7,067 nt of DNA from Lysobacteraceae bacterium (GTDB lineage: Bacteria > Pseudomonadota > Gammaproteobacteria > Xanthomonadales > Xanthomonadaceae). The stretch lies in assembly GCA_028293685.1 (NCBI GenBank), contig JAQGOI010000318.1, positions 1 through 7,067 on the forward strand, given 5' to 3'. The first letter of the stretch is position 1. Each line of letters opens with the position of its first letter. Position numbers and translations under genes: made by a program. Under the pieces are notes generated by a model that worked only from the letters and a program-made list of their open reading frames with translations, did not search any database and was not told the DNA's origin. Shown here in pieces: positions 1 through 5,769 of this stretch.

Positions 1-157
1 GATCTTCAACCTCAAGCTGCCGATGAAGAAACGCTGGCAGGAGACCCGCCTGTGTCTGGATCTGTTTTGCGAGCAGGCGGACAAGGCAGTGGTGGTGCGC
101 GCGCGCCAGCTTTTTCATGATCGCGAGGAAATCACGGTATTTGCCGGGCGTCCGTAG
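1..157 (+). CDS. C-terminal fragment of an unrecognised protein
   Basis: An open frame enters from the left edge (first complete codon at base 2) and runs 51 codons to a TAG at 155-157. The fragment is soluble-looking and charged, with two cysteines (in LCLDLFCEQ) and a tail ending in ITVFAGRP. There is no membrane segment or known motif. I do not recognise the family. The codon choice is typical of a real GC-rich gene (strong G/C at third positions), and no other frame across these bases gives a better protein. An ATG at 117-119 in another frame opens onto the next gene but lies inside this one and is not its start. The gene lies 91 bases upstream of the EF-hand protein gene, on the same strand. 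No hairpin terminator is visible after its stop, so read-through into the next gene is possible. Confidence 0.6.
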   Translation, partial: IFNLKLPMKKRWQETRLCLDLFCEQADKAVVVRARQLFHDREEITVFAGRP

Positions 158-185
158 CCCGCCTATTCAGCTAGCGTTCTGTCAC

Positions 186-216
186 TTGACGCGGACTTTA
201 CTTAATGCGGGATACG
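186..216 (+). promoter_or_regulatory. Possible sigma-70-type promoter for the EF-hand protein gene
   Basis: A TTGACG hexamer (186-191) resembles the -35 consensus at five of six bases. The best partner near the expected spacing is the GGGATAC/GATACG stretch at 209-216, a weak -10 match at 17 to 19 bases. It sits 30 to 60 bases before the chosen start codon, in the only intergenic space upstream of the gene. The -35 is convincing and the -10 is not, so this is tentative. Confidence 0.3.
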
Positions 217-235
217 GTCGCCCCGTTAACAACCT

Positions 236-244
236 GAAAGGCGG
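236..244 (+). promoter_or_regulatory. Ribosome binding site deciding the start at 249
   Basis: GAAAGGCGG lies just before the ATG at 249-251, with the AAGG core about 8 bases from the start. It favours this start over the in-frame ATG at 117. That earlier ATG lies inside the preceding gene, and starting there would place 44 unrelated residues ahead of an evident signal peptide. Confidence 0.6.
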
Positions 245-248
245 ACGT

Positions 249-1013
249 ATGCGACCGATCAACCGAATTCCCCTGATGCTGGCTATGGTCGGCGCGCTTG
301 GACTGACTGGCAGCGCCCTGGCGCAATCGACGGGCATTACCAGCGCCCAGGCCGTGCAGCAGACCAACGCGGACGCGGCAGCAGCCACGGCCAATGCAAC
401 GCAGGCCGACCAGGCTGCCGACGAGGCGAAGAAAGCAGCCAATGCCGCTGTGCGTTCGAGCATGACTCCAGCGGCGTCGACAGAAGGCGCGATGTCGGCC
501 AATGCCAACGCGGCGACCGCACAATCGGCCGCCGTCCAAGCCCAACAGTCAGCGACCGATGCGCAAGCGGGAGCCGAAAAGGCGCAAGCGGCCAATGCCG
601 TCGCCAACTACGGCGTCAACAAGAACGACACCCAGGCCGCGGCCGCGCAGGGCGCATCCCAGGCAAGCGTGGCCGCCCAGGATGCCACCAACGCCGCATC
701 GCAGGCCCAGGCTGCCGCGGGCGCAGCGCAGGATGCCACCAGCATGCAACCCATGCCGCCGATGCAGACGCCGATGCCACCGCCGGCCGATGCGAGTGTT
801 GGCGCTGCCGCGCAGGTCAGCGTGACATCGCATCCTGGCAACTCGATCTCGAGCAATTACCACGTCGACTTCGATGCGATGGACAGCAACCACGACGGCA
901 GCGTCACGCGTGCCGAAGCGAAGGGCAACGCCGACCTCATGCGCGAGTTCCACGTGGTCGACAGCAATCACAACGGCCGCCTGAGCAAGGACCAAATGAA
1001 AGGCTGGCTGTAA
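249..1013 (+). CDS. Secreted alanine-rich protein with two C-terminal EF-hand loops
   Basis: The protein has 254 residues. Residues 1-25 form a clear Sec signal peptide (basic start, hydrophobic core LMLAMVGALGL, then SALA before Q26), so it should be exported to the periplasm or beyond. Residues of about 30-160 are extremely rich in Ala, Gln, Asn, Asp and Thr with scattered Lys and Glu, a composition expected to form long helix or coiled coil. A Met/Pro linker follows (about 165-181, MPPMQTPMPPP). The tail carries two EF-hand loops. Loop one, DSNHDGSVTRAE (212-223), is canonical, with acidic or amide ligands at positions 1, 3 and 5, Gly at 6 and Glu at 12. Loop two, DSNHNGRLSKDQ (238-249), has Asn at 5 and Gln at 12, so weaker or altered ion binding is expected. 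Calcium binding follows from the motif. The role of the Ala-rich part is unknown; structural, sensor-like or stress-related functions are all possible. It is monocistronic by appearance, ended by the hairpin at 1036-1066. Confidence 0.85.
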   Translation: MRPINRIPLMLAMVGALGLTGSALAQSTGITSAQAVQQTNADAAAATANATQADQAADEAKKAANAAVRSSMTPAASTEGAMSANANAATAQSAAVQAQQSATDAQAGAEKAQAANAVANYGVNKNDTQAAAAQGASQASVAAQDATNAASQAQAAAGAAQDATSMQPMPPMQTPMPPPADASVGAAAQVSVTSHPGNSISSNYHVDFDAMDSNHDGSVTRAEAKGNADLMREFHVVDSNHNGRLSKDQMKGWL

Positions 1014-1035
1014 CAAGCCGCCGACGGCCGTAGCC

Positions 1036-1066
1036 AAAACGCCCCGCTGGTTGCGGGGCGTTTTTT
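1036..1066. terminator. Bidirectional rho-independent terminator between convergent genes
   Basis: An 8-bp perfect GC stem (CGCCCCGC at 1040-1047 with GCGGGGCG at 1053-1060) encloses a 5-base loop TGGTT. It is extended by AAAA (1036-1039) pairing with TTTT (1061-1064). Six Ts follow on the plus strand (1061-1066) and, read from the other strand, four Ts follow the stem. It lies 22 bases after the EF-hand gene stop. Its T-run overlaps the TAA stop of the minus-strand monooxygenase (1065-1067), so one hairpin serves both converging transcripts. Confidence 0.92.
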
Positions 1067-2270
1067 ATGTAACGCCAGAAGCCCGACGCCAAAGCCGATG
1101 CGCCAGTGGCGGCACCCGTCCGGCAAGCCCGAGCAGGGGCCCACGCAGTAGCGTTGCCGCCATCCCGTCGCTGGCGAATACCCGATTGATCCCTTCGAAC
1201 GTATAGGCGGCTACCGCATTCTCGCTCTTGCGCGCGCGGGCCCAGCGCGCAAGGCGATGCGGGCGGCTCCAGTCCACGCGCAAATCAATCGCCGTCCCGA
1301 TCATATCGCGCAGCGCCCACACATCGCGCAACCCCAGATTGACGCCCTGCCCGGCCAGCGGATGGACGACATGCGCGGCGTCGCCGATCACCAGGACGCG
1401 ACCATTGACCGCTTCGCGCACCAGCTGTCGCCGCAGGGGAAACGCCACGCGAGGCGATTGCGGCACGACGTCGCCCAGCCGCGCACCGAACGCGCGCGTC
1501 AGCGATTCGCCGAATTCGCGGTCATCCGCAGCGAGCAGATCGGCGACCTTGTCGTCGGCTACCGTCCAGACGATGGAACTGCGATGGCCTGCCGGTTGCA
1601 CATCGGTCAGATCCGCACACGGCAGGAAAGCCACGGGCCCGCCGGGGAGAAAGCGCTGCCATGCCGTCTCTTCGTGCGGGTTCGCGGTGGTGACATAGGC
1701 GACGATGCCGCGCTGCCGGTAGTCGTGGCTCACCACGTCGATCTGCGCAAGCTGACGTAGCGTCGAATCCGCGCCGTCAGCAGCGACCGCCGCGCTGGCT
1801 TCGATTCGCGTGCCGTCATCCAGCTGCAGGCGAACGCCACCAGGATCCTGCTCACAGCGCTCGACACGGGCCGGACAATGCACACGTACGCCCGCGGCAT
1901 TGGCGCCGTCCCACAGACGCTCGACCAGCAACGCATGTTCGACGATCCAGCCCAGCTCACGCCGGCCGAAAGCGTCCGCATCGAACATCAGCTCGCCGCC
2001 ACCTGCCGCATCCCACACGCGCATGCGTCGGTAGGCCTGCGCGCGCGCGCTGGCGATGCCCTCCCAGACGCCGAGGGTGTCCAGCAACCCGATGTTGTCC
2101 GGCGCGATGGCGTAGACGCGCAGGTCGGGCTTGCCGACGGTCCAGCGTTGCGGTTGCGCGGCCTCGATCAGCGCGACATCCAGGCCTGCCCGCGCAAGTG
2201 CGAGCGCGGCGCAGGTCCCCACCGCACCGCCGCCGACCACGGCGACATCCACGCGCCCGCGTCGACTCAT
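1065..2270 (-). CDS. ubiI: FAD-dependent ubiquinone biosynthesis hydroxylase, UbiI/VisC type
   Basis: This 401-residue class A flavin monooxygenase is of normal family length. Visible parts are the N-terminal Rossmann FAD motif VVGGGAVG (11-18) followed by the acidic strand end LIEA, the DG motif AADGADS (163-169), and the GD motif VIGDAAH (294-300). The GD motif runs into HPLAGQGVNLGLRD (303-316), the signature of the UbiH/UbiF/UbiI/Coq6 family. Within the family, the segments MRVWDA, LGWIVEH and the VAFLP / SIVWT region resemble E. coli UbiI, which hydroxylates C5 of the ubiquinone ring; a UbiF-like C6 role cannot be excluded. It probably acts in the membrane-associated Ubi complex. The start at 2268-2270 is chosen because it overlaps the ubiH stop as ATGA and places the FAD motif at the usual distance. 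An in-frame ATG 22 codons upstream (2334-2336) would add unrelated residues inside ubiH. There is little Shine-Dalgarno sequence, which suggests translational coupling to ubiH. Confidence 0.88.
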   Translation of the reverse strand: MSRRGRVDVAVVGGGAVGTCAALALARAGLDVALIEAAQPQRWTVGKPDLRVYAIAPDNIGLLDTLGVWEGIASARAQAYRRMRVWDAAGGGELMFDADAFGRRELGWIVEHALLVERLWDGANAAGVRVHCPARVERCEQDPGGVRLQLDDGTRIEASAAVAADGADSTLRQLAQIDVVSHDYRQRGIVAYVTTANPHEETAWQRFLPGGPVAFLPCADLTDVQPAGHRSSIVWTVADDKVADLLAADDREFGESLTRAFGARLGDVVPQSPRVAFPLRRQLVREAVNGRVLVIGDAAHVVHPLAGQGVNLGLRDVWALRDMIGTAIDLRVDWSRPHRLARWARARKSENAVAAYTFEGINRVFASDGMAATLLRGPLLGLAGRVPPLAHRLWRRASGVT

Positions 2271-3478
2271 GTCGGCAACGCCCTGCAAAGACGGGGTACG
2301 TCGCCGCGATATCCCATCGCGCCACCCACGAGCCATCCCTGCAACGCCGGCAGGCGATCGGCAGCCATTAATCCAATCGCGCGCAGTGGCCGGAGCAGCG
2401 GATCGGTATTTGCCGTCAGCCGCGCGAGTCCGTCGGAAAATCGGATCGTGCGTTCGCGATCGTCTTGTCGACGCAATGCATACGCCGCGAGCAACGCATC
2501 GGTTCCCGGATCGGGCTGGCCTTCGATCAACTCCGCCAGCGTCAATGCGTCGCGCAGGCCTAGGTTGAAACCCTGGGCGCCGATTGGATGCAGTGTCTGT
2601 GCCGCGTTGCCGACCAGCACGGCCCGCTGGTCGAGAACGGTCGGCGCACGCAAGCCGACCGCTTGATAGGTACTGCGATCGCCGGCAGACAGGAAGCGGC
2701 CGACGCGCCAGCCGAAAGCCTGTTGCAGCCGCGCGATGAACCCGGACGCGTCCAGCGCCGCGACCGCCGCGGCATGCTTTCCGGCAACGGCGTGCACCAC
2801 GCCAAACTGGCCATCGGCGCGCGGCAACAGTGCGGTCGGACCGTCGTCGCCAAAACGCTCGTACGCGGTGCCATCGGGGGCGCGCTCGCTGCGCACACGG
2901 GCCACGAACAACGTCTGCGCGTAGTCATGTTCGTCCGCGTCCAGGCCAAGCGCCTCCCGTACGGCGCTGCGCGTGCCATCGGCGCCGACGAGCAGCCGCG
3001 CCTGGATCGTACGTTCACCTTCCTCGCCGGCGATCCGGATGCCGCGAGCCACGCCGCCCCCATCATCGACACCGAGAAAACGCGCCGGTCGATAGCGAAC
3101 GACGCGCGGCGCTTCGTCCAGCCTCGCTTCGAGCGCTTCGCCAAAGGCGCGCGCCATGACGACCTGCCCGAAGGCTTCGCGTCCGTAGTCGCCCGCATCG
3201 AGCTGGACACGGCCAAAGTCGCCCTGGCGGCTGACGTGGATCCGGCGAATGGGCGCAGCGGGCGTCCGCAACTTCTGCATCACGCCCAGAGCCGTCAACG
3301 CGTTCACCGTCGCCTCGGCGAAACTGAGGTTGCGTTCGTCGAACACCGCAGGCAGCGCGCCTGCTGGCGTGGCTTCGATCAGCGCAACATCCATCCCGAT
3401 ACGGTCCAGTGCGAGCGCCAGGCTGGTGCCTACCAGGCCACCGCCCACGATCGCCACGTCATGTCGGGTCGACACCAT
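2267..3478 (-). CDS. ubiH: FAD-dependent 2-octaprenyl-6-methoxyphenol hydroxylase UbiH
   Basis: The protein has 403 residues, close to E. coli UbiH. It has the FAD-binding VGGGLVG (11-17) with LIEA at 33-36, the family-typical FDERNLSFAEA region, the IHVSRQGDFG segment (80-89; E. coli has VHVSDRGHAG), the DG motif VGADGTRS (164-171), and LVGNAAQTLHPIGAQGFN (288-305). The last block has Asn instead of the usual Asp (GNAAQ rather than GDAAH), as in authentic UbiH proteins; this is what separates it from its neighbour. UbiH hydroxylates C1 of the ring during aerobic ubiquinone synthesis. It is the first gene of a minus-strand pair and its TGA overlaps the next start (ATGA, 2267-2270). The first ATG of the frame (3476-3478) is used; I see no good Shine-Dalgarno before it. 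In E. coli pepP precedes ubiH; here no pepP is present and the gene is divergently arranged with a membrane protein gene. Confidence 0.93.
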   Translation of the reverse strand: MVSTRHDVAIVGGGLVGTSLALALDRIGMDVALIEATPAGALPAVFDERNLSFAEATVNALTALGVMQKLRTPAAPIRRIHVSRQGDFGRVQLDAGDYGREAFGQVVMARAFGEALEARLDEAPRVVRYRPARFLGVDDGGGVARGIRIAGEEGERTIQARLLVGADGTRSAVREALGLDADEHDYAQTLFVARVRSERAPDGTAYERFGDDGPTALLPRADGQFGVVHAVAGKHAAAVAALDASGFIARLQQAFGWRVGRFLSAGDRSTYQAVGLRAPTVLDQRAVLVGNAAQTLHPIGAQGFNLGLRDALTLAELIEGQPDPGTDALLAAYALRRQDDRERTIRFSDGLARLTANTDPLLRPLRAIGLMAADRLPALQGWLVGGAMGYRGDVPRLCRALPT

Positions 3479-3547
3479 GCGGATGGGAAAGCCGGCAGGA
3501 CGGGTGCGTTATGCTACCGGTTCCGCCGTACGACCCGCGCGCACGCC
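3479..3547. promoter_or_regulatory. Divergent intergenic region with a possible -10 element
   Basis: These 69 bases separate ubiH (minus) from the membrane protein gene (plus) and must hold both promoters unless these lie inside genes. TATGCT (3510-3515) is a four-of-six -10 match for the plus strand, about 32 bases ahead of the ATG. On the minus strand the overlapping GTAGCATAAC also contains TAGCAT. No clear -35 hexamer is seen for either direction. The region is too short for a cobalamin riboswitch, and I see no such structure. Confidence 0.35.
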
Positions 3548-4117
3548 ATGAACCGCACTGATCCCACGTTTGCTCCAGGCCCGCTCGTGCTCGCCGGGCT
3601 GATCTTCATGGCCGCCCTGACGCGCCTGTTGCCGCATCCCCCCAACTTTTCGCCGGTCGAAGCCATCGCCCTGTTTGGCGGCGCGTACTTCGCGTCCAGG
3701 CAATGGGCCGTGGTGGTTCCGCTGCTGGCCATGCTGGTCTCGGACATCGCCCTGGGTGCGCTGCACGGGGGCGGTTACGCCAGTTACCTGGGCGGCGTCA
3801 GTTTCTGGTCCGTCTACGGCTGCATCGCGCTGTCTGTGGTGCTCGGCCTCAGGCTGCGCGGCAAGGTCACCGGTGCCCGCGTCCTGGGTTATTCGGTTGC
3901 AGGCTCCGTGCTGTTTTTTGCGGTGACCAATTTCACGGCGTGGCTGTCCGATCCGGTGTACGCAAAGAACACCGCTGGCCTGGCGGCCGCCTACGTTGCC
4001 GGCATTCCGTTTTTCCGCTGGACGTTGCTGGGCACCATGTTCTACAGCGCATTGCTGTTTGGCGGGTTCTCGCTCCTGCGTCGGCGCGTGCCGGCACTGA
4101 ATTCGCGGACGGTGTAA
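3548..4117 (+). CDS. Small polytopic membrane protein, DUF6580-like
   Basis: This 189-residue integral membrane protein has about five hydrophobic segments (roughly 13-29, 53-72, 82-101, 112-133 and 157-177). Recognisable conserved blocks are RLLPHPPNFSPVEAIALFGG (26-45), a PLLAMLVSD segment (58-66), and TNFTAWL...AGLAAAYVAGIPFF followed by FYSALLFGG near the end. These match my memory of the uncharacterised DUF6580 family, whose small hydrophobic fold recalls ECF-transporter substrate-binding subunits. Both the family name and the fold comparison need a profile search. There is a single cysteine, Cys92. The ATG at 3548 gives a short hydrophilic N-terminus; the reading frame stays open far upstream, but that part is antisense to ubiH and is not protein-like. 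No Shine-Dalgarno is evident. It is followed after 16 bases by the cobalamin adenosyltransferase gene, so a role in corrinoid uptake is possible but unproven. Confidence 0.8.
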   Translation: MNRTDPTFAPGPLVLAGLIFMAALTRLLPHPPNFSPVEAIALFGGAYFASRQWAVVVPLLAMLVSDIALGALHGGGYASYLGGVSFWSVYGCIALSVVLGLRLRGKVTGARVLGYSVAGSVLFFAVTNFTAWLSDPVYAKNTAGLAAAYVAGIPFFRWTLLGTMFYSALLFGGFSLLRRRVPALNSRTV

Positions 4118-4133
4118 AGGACCGGGCAATTTT

Positions 4134-4688
4134 GTGGGCAACCGCCTCAGCAAGATCTATACCCGCACCGGCGACGACGGCACGACTGGGCTCGGCGACG
4201 GCACCCGGATCGCCAAGGATTCGGCACGGGTGTCTGCCTACGGCACGGTCGACGAGGCCAATTCCGCAATCGGACTGCTGCTGGCCGCTGTCCTGCCGGC
4301 TGACGTCGGTGCGTTGCTGACGACCATCCAGCACCAGCTGTTCGACCTGGGTGGCGAACTGTGCATTCCCGGGCACGCGGCGATATTCGATGCCGACATC
4401 ACGGCGCTGGAGCAGGCACTGGACCGCTACAACACGCCGCTGCCGCCGCTCAAGGATTTCATCCTGCCCGGCGGCGGTGAAGCCGCGGCGCGCTGCCATG
4501 TCGCCCGCACCGTCGTGCGACGTGCCGAACGCGAGACCGTGACGCTGGCGCGGCACGATGTCGTGCGCCCGCAAGCCGTTCATTACCTCAATCGGCTATC
4601 GGACCTGCTGTTCGTGCTGGCACGGGTTCTGGCACGCGCGAGCGGCCATGGCGAGGTCCTGTGGAACCATGCACGCCGCAAGTCCTGA
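4134..4688 (+). CDS. PduO-type ATP:cob(I)alamin adenosyltransferase
   Basis: The 184-residue protein transfers the adenosyl group of ATP to cob(I)alamin, giving adenosylcobalamin in the cytoplasm. Hallmarks of the PduO family are all present: the N-terminal ATP-binding TRTGDDGTTGLGDG (10-23), GTVDEANSAIG (37-47), DFILPGG (108-114), the arginine-rich helix ARTVVRRAERE (124-134; Arg125, Arg129, Arg130 and Glu132 align with the catalytic or disease-associated Arg/Glu set of human MMAB) and NRLSDLLFVLAR (153-164). Phe109 corresponds to the phenylalanine that displaces the lower ligand in the Lactobacillus enzyme. The length is normal for a single-domain enzyme. The start is GTG (4134-4136): no in-frame ATG lies nearby, MGNRLSKIYTRTG is a typical N-terminus, and AAAGGA (4116-4121) provides a ribosome site, though 12 bases away. 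It lies 16 bases after the membrane protein gene and overlaps the next gene by 20 bases, so it is the middle member of a cluster. Confidence 0.95.
   Translation: MGNRLSKIYTRTGDDGTTGLGDGTRIAKDSARVSAYGTVDEANSAIGLLLAAVLPADVGALLTTIQHQLFDLGGELCIPGHAAIFDADITALEQALDRYNTPLPPLKDFILPGGGEAAARCHVARTVVRRAERETVTLARHDVVRPQAVHYLNRLSDLLFVLARVLARASGHGEVLWNHARRKS
4653..4657 (+). promoter_or_regulatory. Ribosome binding site for the deacetylase-like gene, inside the upstream gene
   Basis: GAGGT sits 11 bases before the ATG at 4669, within the last codons of the adenosyltransferase gene. It supports 4669 over an in-frame ATG at 4648, which has no such element and would lengthen the overlap. Confidence 0.5.
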
Positions 4689-5619
4689 ACCCTCGGCGGC
4701 TGCGATCCATGTGTATACGCACGCGTCCTGCCTTGCGCATGACACCGGGCCTGGGCACGCCGAACGCCCCGAGCGCCTGAGCGCTGTCACCGATGCGCTG
4801 CGCGATGCATTCGGCGCGCGCATCCAGTGGCACCAGGCGCCTGCAGCCAGCCGCGAACAGCTGCTTCGCACCCATGCGCCGTCCCTTTTGCAGTTGGTGC
4901 TCGACGCACGTCAGACGCAACGCGTGATGCTCGATCCCGATACCGTGCTGTCGACGCAATCGGGCGAATCGGCGTTGCGCGCCGCCGGTGCCGGTGTCGC
5001 CGCGGTGGATGCGGTGCTGTCGGGGTCGGCGCTGCGGGTCTTCTGCGCCGTGCGTCCCCCCGGACATCACGCGACCGCAGATACCGCCATGGGGTTCTGC
5101 CACTTCAACAACGTTGCCGTCGCCGCCATGCACGCCCTGGATGCACACGGGCTCGAGCGCGTGGCGATCGTCGATTTCGACGTCCACCACGGCAATGGCA
5201 CGCAGGCGATCTTCGAGCGCGACCCGCGCGTGTTGTACCTGAGTTCGCACCAGATGCCGCTGTATCCGGACACCGGCCGCGCGGATGAACATGGCGCCGG
5301 CAACATCTTCAACGCGCCGCTGTATCCGGGTGCGGGCGGCGAACAATTTCGAAGCGCGTGGCTGGCGGGGCTGTTGCCGGCCCTGGAAACCTTCCGGCCG
5401 CAATTGCTATTGCTGTCGACAGGGTTCGATGCGCACAGCCGCGATCCGCTGGCGCAGCTGCGCCTCGAGTCGGAAGATTTCGCGTGGCTCACGCGAAAGC
5501 TGGTGGCCGTCGCGGACCGTCATGCCCACGGCCGCATCGTCTCGATGCTCGAAGGCGGCTACGATCTCGAAGCGTTGCGGGAGTGCAGCGTTGCGCACGT
5601 CGCCGCCCTGTCCGGCTGA
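4669..5619 (+). CDS. Histone-deacetylase-like zinc amidohydrolase (class II / acetylpolyamine type)
   Basis: This 316-residue member of the arginase/deacetylase superfamily removes acyl groups from amines using zinc. The catalytic set is complete: RPPGHHA (129-135) with the His133-His134 pair, VDFDVHHGNGT (168-178) with predicted zinc ligands Asp171 and His173, STGFDAH (250-256) with zinc ligand Asp254, and the transition-state tyrosine Tyr298 in LEGGYDLEAL (294-303). GHAERPERL (29-37) and GFCHFNNVA (142-150) are also family signatures. The order and spacing resemble bacterial class II HDAC homologues and acetylpolyamine amidohydrolases. The natural substrate (acetylpolyamine, acetyl-lysine or another amide) cannot be read from sequence. 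There is no signal peptide, so it should be cytoplasmic. The chosen start overlaps the adenosyltransferase by 20 bases, implying translational coupling. The C-terminus is compact, ending at VAALSG, with no extra domain. Confidence 0.93.
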   Translation: MHAASPEPSAAAIHVYTHASCLAHDTGPGHAERPERLSAVTDALRDAFGARIQWHQAPAASREQLLRTHAPSLLQLVLDARQTQRVMLDPDTVLSTQSGESALRAAGAGVAAVDAVLSGSALRVFCAVRPPGHHATADTAMGFCHFNNVAVAAMHALDAHGLERVAIVDFDVHHGNGTQAIFERDPRVLYLSSHQMPLYPDTGRADEHGAGNIFNAPLYPGAGGEQFRSAWLAGLLPALETFRPQLLLLSTGFDAHSRDPLAQLRLESEDFAWLTRKLVAVADRHAHGRIVSMLEGGYDLEALRECSVAHVAALSG

Positions 5620-5769
5620 TCCAGAAGGCAAAGGGCGCCGCGTTGCGCAGCGCAGCCACCGGCCGATTGGCAGTTCCACCAGCGCAGAGCCTCGTTTCTA
5701 AGCAACTCGCATTGCCGCTACCCCATGGATACGGCAAGCTAACGACCGATTCCGCTGACGGATGCCCGC
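5620..5769 (+). other. Intergenic region upstream of lptD
   Basis: These 150 bases separate the deacetylase-like gene from lptD. A 6-bp inverted repeat, TTGCCG (5712-5717) and CGGCAA (5732-5737), flanks a 14-base centre containing CCATGG; it has no T-run, so it is not a classical terminator. TTGGCA (5667-5672) is a good -35 look-alike but lacks a -10 at the proper distance. In E. coli lptD is sigma-E dependent. Here GGCAGTT (5669-5675) and TCTAA (5697-5701) loosely recall sigma-E elements, but the 21-base spacing is too long. I cannot name a promoter with confidence. Confidence 0.35.

Noticed and set aside
117..248. Extended N-terminus of the EF-hand protein from the ATG at 117
   Set aside because: It would overlap the preceding gene and bury the signal peptide 44 residues in. 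The ATG at 249 has a good ribosome binding site.
350..740. DNA tandem repeat in the Ala-rich coding region
   Set aside because: The repetition is of composition (Ala, Gln, Asn, Asp codons), not of a constant unit or period that I can trace in the bases.
549..1037. Minus-strand frame opposite the EF-hand protein
   Set aside because: It is the mirror of an Ala-rich coding region, its translation is biased Gly/Val/Arg/Ala, and it would run through the terminator stem.
2271..2336. Longer start for ubiI at 2336
   Set aside because: It adds 22 residues that overlap ubiH and do not resemble the family. The ATGA overlap start is the standard arrangement.
2588..3547. Long open plus-strand frame extending the membrane protein gene upstream by 320 codons
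   Set aside because: It lies antisense to ubiH. The upstream translation is rich in Arg, His and Gln with no domain, whereas ubiH on the other strand is unmistakable. Open antisense frames are common in GC-rich DNA.
3479..3547. Cobalamin riboswitch ahead of the membrane protein and adenosyltransferase genes
   Set aside because: Only 69 bases are available and no B12-box-like sequence or long leader fold is visible.
4558..4668. Longer start for the deacetylase-like gene at 4558
   Set aside because: The added residues are the out-of-frame reading of the conserved C-terminus of the adenosyltransferase (Cys/Trp/His-rich), and a GAGGT site supports 4669.
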